64,000 nt of DNA from JAOUEA01 sp963797635 (lineage in GTDB: Bacteria > Actinomycetota > UBA4738 > HRBIN12), in the NCBI GenBank assembly GCA_963797635.1, contig CAWCPZ010000010.1, forward strand, positions 1 to 64,000, read 5' to 3'. A model generated the notes under the pieces. The model saw only the letters and a list, made by a program, of their open reading frames with translations. It was not told the origin of the DNA and did no database searches. A program made the translations under genes and the position numbers. Positions 53,323 to 62,322 of the stretch are shown piece after piece; the stretch's first letter is position 1; each line of letters opens with the position of its first letter.

Positions 53323-54496
53323 ATGGACGCGTTGGAAGCGGCGTTGGACGCAGCGGCCGAGCGTACGGCCTTCTCCGGTGTCGTGCGGGTGGACCGAGGC
53401 GGTGCCACCGAACTCGAGAAGGCCTACGGGCTCGCCGATCGCGCCCACGGCATCCCGAACACGGTCGACACGCGGTTCATGCTGGCGAGCGTCGCGAAAG
53501 GCTTCACCGCGCTGGCCGTCATGAGCCTCGTCGCCGACGGCACGCTCCAGCTCTCGACGACCGCACGCTCGGTGCTCGGTGACGACCTGCCGCTGATCGC
53601 CGACGACGTGACCGTCGAGCACCTGCTCGCGCACCGATCCGGTATCGGCGACTACCTCGACGAGGACGAGCGGGACGACGATCAACTCCTACACGTCACC
53701 CGTGCCCGTGCACCGGCTCGACACGACCGAGCGGTTCCTCGAGGTGCTCGACGGCTTCCCGACCGTCTCTCGCGCGGACGAGCGGTTCTCCTACAACAAC
53801 GCCGGTTACGTCGTGCTCGCGCTCATCGCCGAGCGAGCCAGCGGGGTCGGCTACCACGAGCTCGTGCGGGAGCGCGTGACCGAACCGGCCGGGCTCGCCG
53901 ACACCGGGTTCTGGCGCACGGACGAGCTCCCGGGCGACCATGCGATCGCGTACCTGCACGCCGCCGGCCTGCGATCGAACGCGCTCCACCTGCCCGTGCT
54001 CGGCACCGGAGACGGCGGCATCTCCTCGACCGCCGCCGATCTCGCCGCGTTCTGGCGCGCGCTCTACGGCGGTCGCATCGTGCCCGCCGAGCTCGTGGCC
54101 GAGATGACCCGCCCGCGCAGCGAGTGGCCCGAAGAAGACCGCCGCTACGGGCTCGGGTTCCACCTGCATCGCACGAGCGAGGCCGTGTGGCTCGAGGGCT
54201 ACGACGCCGGCGTCTCGGTCTGCACCACGCACGACCCGGCGTCGGGCATCACCCACTCCGTGATCGCGAACTGGTCCGACGGCGCCTGGCCGATGCTCTC
54301 GGTCTCGACGAACACCTGGGCACCGCGTCGCGCACGCCGCGCGCGCTCCGACGAGCCCGTGACGAATGTGGGATTCTCCCCGAGCCGTCAGGGACAAGAA
54401 TTCGAACCGACGACCTTGCGCATGCCGAACACCTCCGGTTACCTGGACGCTGAGACATCCTCGCGAGGCGAGCCTAGCCTCGGCCGAACCCGCTGA
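53323..54496 (+). CDS. Serine beta-lactamase-like hydrolase, frame interrupted
   Basis: A class C beta-lactamase-family protein. Ser-x-x-Lys is 'SVAK' (near residue 57), 'AHRSGIGDYLDE' the following family segment, and after a shift near 53690 'ERFSYNNAGYVV' carries the Tyr-x-Asn motif; the third motif is 'EGYDAGVS' rather than HxG. The family end is expected near 'TNTWAP' (about 54320); the frame then runs on through a tRNA-like segment to 54496, so the last 55 codons are probably not natural and another indel is likely. Peptidase or esterase of unknown substrate. Confidence 0.7.
54388..54440 (-). other. tRNA-like fragment after the serine hydrolase gene
   Basis: The minus strand reads GGTCGTCGGTTCGAATTC then TTGTCCC, similar to the variable loop, T-arm and acceptor 3' strand of a tRNA, with an anticodon-arm-like GGCATGCGCAAGG before it. 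The T stem does not pair and no 5' acceptor was found, so it cannot be a working tRNA as sequenced. Confidence 0.3.
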
Positions 54497-54550
54497 GCAC
54501 CTCCATCGGTGATACTCGGGAAGCGCCCAACGCTGCGGAGGTGGATCGAT

Positions 54551-54841
54551 GTGAAGGAGTGCAAGGACCTCGATGAGGTACGCGATGGCATCGATGCCAT
54601 CGATCGACAGATCGTCGGGCTGCTCTCGGAGAGAAGCGGCTACATCGAGCAGGCGGCGAGGATCAAGAACTCCGCCGCCGAGATCGAGGTGCCGGAGCGC
54701 GTCGAAGAGGTCGTGAACAACGTTCGAGGCCTCGCCACCGAGTACGGGATGAGCCCGGACATCGCCGAGGATGTCTACCGCGTCATGGTCGCGCGGTTCA
54801 TCGAGTTCGAGATGCAGACCTACCGCGAGACCCTGCCCTGA
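54551..54841 (+). CDS. Chorismate mutase (AroQ type)
   Basis: A 96-residue all-helical AroQ-fold protein. 'LDEVRDGIDAIDRQIVGLLSERSGYI' is the first helix with the active-site Arg and Asp, 'AARIKNS' holds the Lys, and 'RFIEFEMQTY' the final helix with the Glu/Gln position. It converts chorismate to prephenate for Phe and Tyr. GTG 54551 has a GGAGG Shine-Dalgarno sequence; upstream in-frame ATG 54509 lacks one. No other aromatic-pathway gene adjoins. Confidence 0.85.
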   Translation: MKECKDLDEVRDGIDAIDRQIVGLLSERSGYIEQAARIKNSAAEIEVPERVEEVVNNVRGLATEYGMSPDIAEDVYRVMVARFIEFEMQTYRETLP

Positions 54842-54873
54842 AAGGCCCCTTCCCGAGGTCGTGGCCGCCGGGG

Positions 54874-54879
54874 TAGGCT
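54874..54879 (+). promoter_or_regulatory. -10 box (TAGGCT) of the multi-PAS gene
   Basis: TAGGCT ends 9 nt before ATG 54889, with no Shine-Dalgarno sequence. Confidence 0.45.
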
Positions 54880-54888
54880 GCTGCGGCC

Positions 54889-57800
54889 ATGGCGGATGAC
54901 CCCCGAGAGCCCCTTGATCCGCAGGCCGACGCCATCGCCGGCCGCCGGGTCGCCGACCTGCTCGAGCACATCCCCGCCACGGTCTTCATCCTGACGAACG
55001 AGGTGCCGCCCCGGCTCCTCTACGTCAACGGGCAGGTCGAACGGCTGACCGGCTATTCCCGCCAGGCCTGGCTCGAAGACCCCGACCTGTGGATGCGGTC
55101 GATGCACCCGGCCGACCGGGAGCGCGTGATGGACCGATGGGCGGTATCGGTGCGTGCCGCCTCCTCGTTCTTGTGCGAGTACCGGATCGTTCGACCCGAC
55201 GGTTCGGTGGCATCGGTGCGCGAGACCACCGACCCGGTCCGCAACGTCGACGGCGACGTCGTCTGCTGGCAGGGCGTCACCCATGACATCACCGACCGCC
55301 AGGCCGCCGAGGAAGCCCTCACCCGCTCGGAGGCTCGCTACCGCGCCCTGGTCGAACGCCTTCCCGCCGTGGTCTACGTGGACTCCGACGAGGTCGACCC
55401 GCGCAGCCTGTACGTGAGTCCGAACTCCGAGGAGGTCCTGGGCTACGCGCCGTCGCGCTACCTCGAGGACCCTGGGCTCTGGTACGCCACGATCCACCCG
55501 GACGACCTGACGATGGTCCAACAGGCGTGGGCCGGCGTGATCGAGAGCCGAGATCCCTTCACCCTCGAGTACCGCATGGTGCGACCCGACGGTGGCTCGC
55601 TGTGGGTCCGCGACAGCTCGATCCCGATCATGGACGAAGCGGGCGACACCCTCTTCTGGCAGGGCGTCATGCTCGACATCACCGCCCAGAAGCTGGCCGA
55701 AGAGGACCTCCGCCGGTCCGAGACGCGCTATCGCGTGTTGGTCGAACAGGTGCCGGCCACCGTCTACATCTGCACCGACGAGGAAGCCCCGCGCACGCTG
55801 TTCACGAGCCCCCACTCGCACGACATGGACGAGGTCGCGTACGGGGAGGACGAGCGAGCAACGCGATGGATCTCCACGATCCACGAAGACGACCGAGACG
55901 AGGTGCTCGGCGCGTGGGTCGAGGCCGTCCGCACCGGTTCCGACTTCGACCACGAGTACCGCAGGACGCATCTGGGGGCGGACGAGACCACGTGGGTCCG
56001 CGACATCTGCCGCGTGGTGCGGGACGAGGACGGCGCAACCGATGTTCCGCCAGGGCGTGATCTTGGACATCACGCGCGCGAAGAAGGCCGAGCACGACCT
56101 TCGTGAATCGGAGCGGCGCTACCGGGCCCTCGTCGAACAGGTTCCCGCGGTGGTCTACGAGATGGGCCCCGACGACGAGCGGCGCACCACCTTCGTGAGT
56201 CCCCACGTCGAAGACATCCTCGGGTACTCGCGCCAGGAGTGGCTCGATCAACCCGACATCTGGACCGAGCTGCTGCATCCCGACGACCGCGAGATCGAGC
56301 TGGCCGCCCACGACCTGCACAACGAAACCGGCGAACCGTGGCGCCGCGAGTACCGGCTGATCGCCAACGACGGACGGATCGTGTGGGTCCGTGATCAGGC
56401 CGTGCTCGTCGAGGACCCCGTGACGATCGACGCTCGCTGGCAGGGCGTGATGCTCGACATCACGGCCGAGAAGGACCGGGAGCAGAGCCTCCAGGCCGCC
56501 AACGACGATCTGGAGTGGCGCGTGCTGGCACGGACCGCCGAGCTCGAGGACGCCGCGGAGATGATGAGCTTGGAGATCGGCGAGCGGCGTCGCGTCGAAG
56601 CCGAGCTCCGCGAAGCCGAGACCCGCTACCGCATGCTCGTCGAGGACCTGCCCGCCGTCGTCTATTCATGGGAGATGAACTGGCTCGACGGGGACACCGC
56701 TCCCGGAAGAACATCGCCGCCTACACGAGTCCTGCCATCGCCGACATGCTGGGCTTCACGGCGGACGAATGGATGCGTCCGGAGTTCTGGCGTCAACGGG
56801 TGCATCCGCACGATCGCGACCGGGTGGATGCCGAGGCGGACCGGTGCATCGCCTCCGGCGTGCCGCTCAACCTCGAGTACCGCTACCTCGCGAAGGATGG
56901 TGGGGTGGTGTGGGTCTGGGACCGCGCGACCCTGCGGACGCGCGACGAGCGTGGCCGCCCCCGCCTGTTCCAGGGGGTCTTGCTCGACATCACCGCACGC
57001 AAGGAGGCCGAGACGAAGGCCTCCGAAGCCGAAGCGTGGTTCAAGCGGCTCACCGAGGAGAACCCCGGGATCATGTGGGTCGTGTCCGACCGCGATCCCG
57101 ATCCCGCCGTGCGGTGGCGTCACTACTACGTGAGTCCTCGCAGCCTCGAGCAGTCCGGGTATCCGCCCGAAGCCTTCTCGGCACCACCCGAGGGATGGTT
57201 CGCCTTCCTGCACCCCGACGACAAGGCCCGGGTGGTTGCCGAGACGGAAGACATCTGGCGAACCGGCGAGCCGTGGAGCAGCGATTTCCGGTTCATCCAC
57301 GCCGACGGACGCGTGATCTGGTTCCACGTGGAAGGCCGCGCCGTCGGTTTCGGCGAGGACGGACTGCCCACCGGCTACCAGGGCGTCATCCTGGACATCG
57401 ACGACCGCAAGCGAGAAGAGGAGCGGCTCCGCCGATCGGCGGAACAGGCCCTCGGGGTGCTCGACGGGATGCCTGCGCTTCCGTGGACCGAGGTCATCGA
57501 CCCGCTGACGGGGGCCTCGCGCTACGAGTTCATGGGCGTGCAGAGCAGTGAGATGCTCGGCTACACGCCCGAGGAACTGATCGCCGAACCGCGGCACTTC
57601 GAGCGCATGCTCCATCCGGACGACCGGGCCCATGCGATCAGGGTGACGGAGCGCTCCGACCGAACCGGCGAACCCTGGAACCTGGTGTTCCGTGTGATCC
57701 GTCGCGACGGCGAGGTGCGATGGCTCCACGGCATGGCGCAGGTGGTTTCCGACCCCGACGAACCGTTGCAGCGATGGCAGGGCGTGACGTTCGACGTCAC

Positions 57801-57918
57801 GAGCCAGATGGCGCCTTCGGCTCCAACAGCTTCGCGCGCTCGGGAAGGTACGGATGCAACGCCTTCGGCATCTGCACCGAACCGTCCCGCTGCTGGTGAT
57901 TCTCCAACAACGCGATGA
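54889..57918 (+). CDS. Seven-PAS-domain protein without an output domain, frame interrupted twice
   Basis: Seven PAS/PAC modules follow each other, each of about 125-150 residues and each ending in a PAC motif such as 'WQGVTHDIT', 'WQGVMLDIT', 'RQGVILDIT', 'FQGVLLDIT', 'YQGVILDID' and 'WQGVTFDVT'. A coiled coil ('DREQSLQAANDDLEWRVLARTAELEDA') separates modules four and five. Frame breaks near 56045 and 56705. No kinase, GGDEF, EAL, HTH or methyl-accepting domain follows: the code ends about at 57815, and the last 40 codons are antisense to serS. No membrane segment. Sensor scaffold or truncated receptor. Confidence 0.8.
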
Positions 57919-59080
57919 GCGTCCGGCCGATGGCGGTGGCGGTGCCGTTCAGGGTGTGGAGCGTCTCCACCTTGCCGTCCGCCCGGCGAACCCGCGCCTG
58001 GAGCCGCCGCGCCTGGTAGTCGGTGGTGTTCGAGCATGAGGTGAGCTCGCGATACTTGTCCTGGCCGGGCAGCCATCCCTCGATGTCGTACTTCTTCGCC
58101 GCGCTGCTCCCGAGATCGCCCGCGGCGACGTTCACCACCCGGAAGGGGATCTCGAGGTTGCCCAGCACCTCTTCTTCGACGCCGACCAGGAACTCGTGTT
58201 CGTCCCAGCTGGACTCGGGTGTCGCGAAGCTGAACATCTCCACCTTGTCGAACTGGTGCACGCGGAACATGCCGCCCATGTCCTTGCCGTACGTGCCCGC
58301 CTCGCGACGGAAGCACGATGAGTACCCGGCGTAGCGCAGGGGCAGGTCGGCCTCGTCGAGGATCTCACCCTGGTGGAACGCCGCGAGCGGCACCTCGGCC
58401 GTGCCCACGAGGTAGAGGTCGTCCTGGGTCGTGGAGTAGAGCTGCGCCTCATCGGCCGGCAGCATGCCGGTGCCGTACATCGCTTCCTCGCGCACGAGCA
58501 CGGGCGGGATCACCGGAGCGAACCCCTTGTCGGCCAGGATGTCCATCGCGTGCCGCATCAACGCGAACTGCACGAACACCAGATCGCCCAGCAGGTAGAC
58601 GAACCGTGATCCGCTCGTTCGCGCACCACGCTCGGTGTCGAGGACGCCCAGCAACGCCCCGAGCTCCGCGTGGTCGCGCGGCTCGAAGTCGAACGCGGTG
58701 GGCTCGAGGTGTCGGCGCACCTCGATGGCGTCCTCGTCGGTGAACCCGTCGGGCGCGCTCTCGTGCGGCACGTTCGGCGTGGCGGCGAGCAGCGCGTTGA
58801 GTTCGCCTTCGGCCGTCGCGAGCTGCGGCTCGAGCTCCTTGAGCTCGGCCGACACGCGGGCCACCTCGGCGATCAGCTGCTGCTTGTCCTCACCCTGCGC
58901 GCCGCCGATCGCCTTCGACGCCTTGTTCTGTTCGGCCCGCAGCTCGTCGACGCGGGTGGTGAGGGTCCTGCGACGCTCGTCGGCGGCCAGCAACTGGTCG
59001 ACCGCCTGTGCCAGGTCGCGCCGGGCCAGCCCGGCGCGGAATCGGTCCGGGTCCTCCCGGACGGCACGGATGTCCAGCAT
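57797..59080 (-). CDS. serS: Seryl-tRNA synthetase
   Basis: A 427-residue class II synthetase that charges both tRNA-Ser species in this window. The N-terminal antiparallel coiled coil (residues about 30-100) binds the long variable arm of tRNA-Ser. Motif 2 is 'SSCFRREAGTYGKDMGGMFRVHQF', which is typical of SerRS, and 'FVPVIPPVLVREEAM' with 'TAEVPLAAFHQGEI' precede it. Motif 3 is 'TLNGTATAIGRTLIALLENHQ'. It starts 3 nt after the bactofilin stop, in the same transcript. Confidence 0.97.
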   Translation of the reverse strand: MLDIRAVREDPDRFRAGLARRDLAQAVDQLLAADERRRTLTTRVDELRAEQNKASKAIGGAQGEDKQQLIAEVARVSAELKELEPQLATAEGELNALLAATPNVPHESAPDGFTDEDAIEVRRHLEPTAFDFEPRDHAELGALLGVLDTERGARTSGSRFVYLLGDLVFVQFALMRHAMDILADKGFAPVIPPVLVREEAMYGTGMLPADEAQLYSTTQDDLYLVGTAEVPLAAFHQGEILDEADLPLRYAGYSSCFRREAGTYGKDMGGMFRVHQFDKVEMFSFATPESSWDEHEFLVGVEEEVLGNLEIPFRVVNVAAGDLGSSAAKKYDIEGWLPGQDKYRELTSCSNTTDYQARRLQARVRRADGKVETLHTLNGTATAIGRTLIALLENHQQRDGSVQMPKALHPYLPERAKLLEPKAPSGS

Positions 59081-59083
59081 GGG

Positions 59084-59590
59084 TCACGGCACCTTCACTT
59101 GCTCGGCGTCCTTCGACTCGCCCTTGCCGGTCGCGGCGCGCGCGTCGGCCTGGGCGGGCGATCCGGACCCCGAGGCGTCCATGATGCTCTGGCCGTGGAA
59201 GGTTCCGCCTTCCTCGACGATGAGCGACTTGGACGTGATGTTGCCGTCGATGCGGCCGCCGCGGGCCAGGTGCGCTTTGCCCTTGACGACGATGTTGCCC
59301 TTGAACCGGCCGGCCACGCTGACGTTCTGCGCGCGGATGTCGGCTTCGACCTGGCTCTGCGGTGCCAAGGAGACGTCGCCGTCGGCGTTGATCTGACCCT
59401 TCACCTGACCATCGATCCGGAGGGAACCCGCCGACACCAGGTTGCCATCCAACCGCGCACCGGCTCCGACGATCGTGACCTCATCGTTGTCCGCCATCTC
59501 CGCTCCCTTCCGTTTCGGGTTCGTGGCTTCCGGGGCCGGAGCCGTGGCTTCGACCGCGTCCGCTTCGTCTTCGTCCCGCCTGAAGATCAT
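59084..59590 (-). CDS. Bactofilin (polymer-forming cytoskeletal protein)
   Basis: A 168-residue protein with a charged, disordered N-terminus, a central beta-helix (residues about 38-135: 'LDGNLVSAGSLRIDGQVKGQI', 'VEADIRAQNVSVAGRFKGNI', 'RIDGNITSKSLIVEEGGTF') of the DUF583/bactofilin type, and a disordered C-terminal tail. Bactofilins self-assemble into filaments without nucleotide and help place cell-wall or motility proteins. ATG 59590 overlaps the DUF4446 stop. Co-transcription with serS links it to a housekeeping operon. Confidence 0.92.
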   Translation of the reverse strand: MIFRRDEDEADAVEATAPAPEATNPKRKGAEMADNDEVTIVGAGARLDGNLVSAGSLRIDGQVKGQINADGDVSLAPQSQVEADIRAQNVSVAGRFKGNIVVKGKAHLARGGRIDGNITSKSLIVEEGGTFHGQSIMDASGSGSPAQADARAATGKGESKDAEQVKVP

Positions 59591-60087
59591 CGCGCCTCCA
59601 CCGGTTCGCCCGCCGGCGCCATCGCCTGGCGGATCGCTTCGGATTCTTCGACCGAGAGGTTGTAGGTGCTGGTCCCCTCGGCGATGGGCTTGGCGTACAC
59701 CCTGGTCTCCTGTCGTCCGTTGATCGACGTGAGCACCACACCCGTCCCGTGATCATCCAGCATGGCGCACGAGAACGAGAGCCGCCCGCCCACGTCTTCG
59801 AACGCGTCGTAGCGGAGCAGCGAGATGTGCCGCACGCTGCCCTCGATCTGGACCTGTTGCTTCTTGTCGGTGCCGTTGAGCACGCGCGCGGCCTGCTCGA
59901 GCCGTTGGATCTGGGCCGCGTGGCCCTCGAGCACGGCGCGCAGGGCATCGTCCATGGGGATGGGACCGGACGGTTGCTTCGTACGACGCCGGCCGCCGCT
60001 GCCGGCGATCGCGAACACCAACGCGAGCAGCGACAGTCCGATCGCGACGAGTGCGATGAGCGAGAGCGTCCGGGTAGAGAAGTCCAT
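59587..60087 (-). CDS. DUF4446 family membrane-anchored protein
   Basis: A 166-residue protein with one N-terminal helix (residues 8-28) and a conserved domain 'HISLLRYDAFEDVGGRLSFSCAMLDDHGTGVVLTSI' then 'ETRVYAKPI', characteristic of DUF4446. In other bacteria such genes lie near chromosome-partition genes; function unknown. It is followed by bactofilin with an ATGA overlap, so the two may act together at the membrane. An AAGGAA Shine-Dalgarno sequence precedes ATG 60087. Confidence 0.88.
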   Translation of the reverse strand: MDFSTRTLSLIALVAIGLSLLALVFAIAGSGGRRRTKQPSGPIPMDDALRAVLEGHAAQIQRLEQAARVLNGTDKKQQVQIEGSVRHISLLRYDAFEDVGGRLSFSCAMLDDHGTGVVLTSINGRQETRVYAKPIAEGTSTYNLSVEESEAIRQAMAPAGEPVEAR

Positions 60088-60138
60088 CGGTTCCTTGCTG
60101 ATCCGTCGCGGTGCCCGGCCAGGACCGCAGGAATCCGC

Positions 60139-60144
60139 AGTATA
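60139..60144 (-). promoter_or_regulatory. -10 box (TATACT) of the DUF4446-bactofilin-serS operon
   Basis: TATACT, the closest match to the general consensus in the window, lies 51 nt before ATG 60087 on the minus strand, giving a leader of about 45 nt. Confidence 0.45.
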
Positions 60145-60147
60145 ACG

Positions 60148-60237
60148 CTAGGACCTGGGCCGGCCGGCGCCGGCGTCCATGAGGAACGCGGCCACCGAAC
60201 CGAGCGAGAGCAGCAGGCGCTTGATGCGCACGACCAT
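60148..60237 (-). CDS. Possible 29-residue single-helix membrane peptide
   Basis: ATG 60237 follows a GGAG Shine-Dalgarno sequence by 4 nt and opens a 29-codon frame: a basic start ('MVVRIKRLLL'), a short hydrophobic stretch ('LLSLGSVAAFLM') and a tail 'DAGAGRPRS'. The layout fits a small inner-membrane peptide. It ends 4 bp before the TATACT box of the next operon. Too short to be sure; the region is otherwise empty. Confidence 0.35.
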   Translation of the reverse strand: MVVRIKRLLLSLGSVAAFLMDAGAGRPRS

Positions 60238-60266
60238 GGGACTCCGTTCATGTTCCGATCGCTGTG

Positions 60267-60302
60267 GTTTGCGCTATCGGCGGCGCAGCATCGGCGCTTG
60301 AG
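60267..60302. repeat. Hairpin-like element, third relative of the 30.1- and 31.8-kb repeats
   Basis: TTTGCGCTATCGGCGGCGC and CGGCGCTTGAG share the outer parts (TTGCGCTATCG and GCGCTTGAG-like) of the 31833 element while the middle differs. It lies between the small ORF and the ABC permease gene. Confidence 0.35.
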
Positions 60303-60325
60303 GCGATGGCGACGGCTGATCGGGC

Positions 60326-61264
60326 TCAGTTCACGTCGCGCGCGCGCAGCATGACCAGGCCCACGGCGACCACGAGGGCGACCCAGGTCGCGAGCACCAC
60401 GTAGGCGTGGCCCTGGCGTCAGCACGATGAGGGTCGAGCCGTCGGAGACCTCCAGCTCGTTGCCGGAGATCAGCACCACGGCGCTGTCGCCCACCATGAA
60501 GCGGCTCAGCATCGGACGGAGGCCTCGGAGCAGGCTCTCGAGCAGCGCGAGGTAGACGAAGACGGCTCCCAACGCCGCCGCCGTGTTGCGACCGATCGTC
60601 GCCACCGCGGCGCCGATCAACGCGATCGCCGACGGCCACCACCGAGATGCGCAGCCATCGTGCCCAGCAGATCGCCGAGCCACCCGGGTTCGGTCGCGGT
60701 CGATCCACGGACCGACGGCGGCCAGGGCGAGGGCGGCGGCGAGCACCGCGAGCAACACCATCGTGACGACGAACACGCCCACGGCCGTGACGACCAGGCG
60801 GGCGAGCAACCAACGGATCCGCCGCGGCTCCCACGTCAGGATCGTCGTGATCGTCCCGGTCTGCCACGACGCGCCCACCATCGACGCCCCGATCACCAGC
60901 CCGATCACGATGACGATGAACCCGGCGGCTTTCACGTACTCGGCGAGCTCACCGAGCGTCACCGGGTCGCCGGAGATGAACTCCGACACGCCGATGTTCG
61001 CCTCGCAGTAGTCCTGCACCGACTGATCCGGCAGGTCGAGGACCGAACGAGTCGTGGAACCCGTCCTTGCGCACGCATCGCTCGATCACGGCCTGACGCT
61101 GGCGTGCTGGGCCTGCGCGAGTTCGTCGCTCGAGTGGCTTGCTGGAGGCCGCGGCCGCCGAGGACCGCGCCGACCACGATCCGATGATGGCCAGGATCGT
61201 CGAGGACCTTCACCATCCGGCGCGACCGGAACCGCAGCGCCTCCGACGACAGGAGCCGGATCAT
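60326..61264 (-). pseudogene. ABC-2 type permease, several frameshifts
   Basis: The start 'MIRLLSSEALRFRSRRMVKVL' (ATGA overlap with the ATPase gene) is typical of ABC-2 permeases. The body is spread over frames: 'GFIVIVIGLVIGASMVGASWQTGTITTIL' and 'RRIRWLLARLVVTAVGVFVVTMVLLAVLAAALALAAVGPW' in one, 'SAIALIGAAVATIGRNTAAALGAVFVYLALLESLL' next, and the end 'WVALVVAVGLVMLRARDVN' in another. Breaks lie near 61200, 61030, 60650 and 60420. About 312 residues and six helices when joined. With its ATPase it should form an exporter of unknown cargo. Confidence 0.65.
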
Positions 61265-62220
61265 GGCTCGCCTCCCGGTGCCGGGTCGGCTGGTTCGTCG
61301 GCGGTGAGCTCCAGGAAGACGGTCTCCAGGTCCACCTCGTCCGGGCGCAGTTCGGTCACGTACAGACCGCGCTCGGCGAGCGTGCGCGAGATCCGCTCGG
61401 CGTCCTCGGGCGCGACCGCGACGCGGAGCGCATCGGGCGGTCGGCCGTGACCTCGAGTCCCGCTTCGGTCAGGGCGGTGAGCCCCGCCTGCAGATCCTTG
61501 GTCTTGACGATCACGCCCTTCGCCACGCTGCGCGGCGAGCACCTCGTGCACCCCACCCGCCTTGATGAGGCGACCCTTCGCGAGGATCGCCACCTGATCG
61601 GCGGTGTGCTGGATCTCGGACAGGATGTGACTCGAGATGAACACGGTGCGTCCCTCGGCGCCGAGGGAACGCACGAGTTCGCGCACCTCCACGATGCCGG
61701 CGGGGTCGAGGCCGTTCGCCGGTTCGTCCAGGACCAGCACCTGTGGATCCTTCATCAGCGCCGCCGCGATGCCGAGGCGCTGCTTCATCCCCAGCGAATA
61801 GGCCCTGACGGCGTCGTCCCCACGGTCGGCGAGCCCCACCCTGGTGAGGACCTCCTCGATCGTGGCCTTGCCGATGCCGTCGATGCGGGCGAGGATCTGC
61901 AGGTTCCTCCTGCCGCTGAACCGGGGGAAGAGCGCCGGCGTCTCGACGATGGCGCCCACCTTGCCGATCACCCCGGGCAGGCCCTTCGGCACCTCGCTGC
62001 CCAGCAGGCGAAGGGTTCCGGCGCTCGGCGCCACCAACCCCAGGAGGCACCGGATCGTGGTGGTCTTGCCGGCCCCGTTCGGTCCGAGGAACCCGAACAC
62101 CCCACCCTCGGGGACCTCGAGGTCGAGACCGTCGACGGCGATCGTCCGGCCGCCCCGCAAGCGCCGGTACTCCTTGCGCAGCCCTTCGATCTCGATCACG
62201 CCGGCCATGCGGCGCACCAT
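61261..62220 (-). CDS. ABC-2 type transporter ATPase with a compensated frameshift
   Basis: A 319-residue ATPase. Walker A 'GPNGAGKTTT', signature 'YSLGMKQRLGIA' (Leu-Gly-Met form usual for DRR/ABC-2 exporters), Walker B 'VLVLDEPANGLDP', and switch His in 'FISSHILSE' are intact. From about 61540 to 61440 the in-frame translation is meaningless while the neighbouring frame reads 'VAKGVIVKTKDLQAGLTALTEAG', which fits the family; two opposite shifts therefore cancel. ATG 62208 is a shorter alternative start. It precedes its permease in the same transcript. Confidence 0.88.
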   Translation of the reverse strand: MVRRMAGVIEIEGLRKEYRRLRGGRTIAVDGLDLEVPEGGVFGFLGPNGAGKTTTIRCLLGLVAPSAGTLRLLGSEVPKGLPGVIGKVGAIVETPALFPRFSGRRNLQILARIDGIGKATIEEVLTRVGLADRGDDAVRAYSLGMKQRLGIAAALMKDPQVLVLDEPANGLDPAGIVEVRELVRSLGAEGRTVFISSHILSEIQHTADQVAILAKGRLIKAGGVHEVLAAQRGEGRDRQDQGSAGGAHRPDRSGTRGHGRPPDALRVAVAPEDAERISRTLAERGLYVTELRPDEVDLETVFLELTADEPADPAPGGEP

Positions 62221-62307
62221 ACCCCGGCGTCCGGACCCGTTGGGGCCGTAGGCGCCAGGACATGTGGCGTTGCGGTGACGACCTCGCCGCCATGGGAGCC
62301 CTCACGC

Positions 62308-62313
62308 TAGGCT
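62308..62313 (+). promoter_or_regulatory. -10 box (TAGGCT) of the Ser/Thr kinase gene
   Basis: TAGGCT ends 9 nt before ATG 62323, with no Shine-Dalgarno sequence. Confidence 0.45.
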
Positions 62314-62322
62314 GGACGCCAC

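Noticed and set aside
53272..54460. The two tRNA-like segments as working tRNA genes
   Set aside because: Both lack a 5' acceptor strand and a pairable T stem; at most relics.
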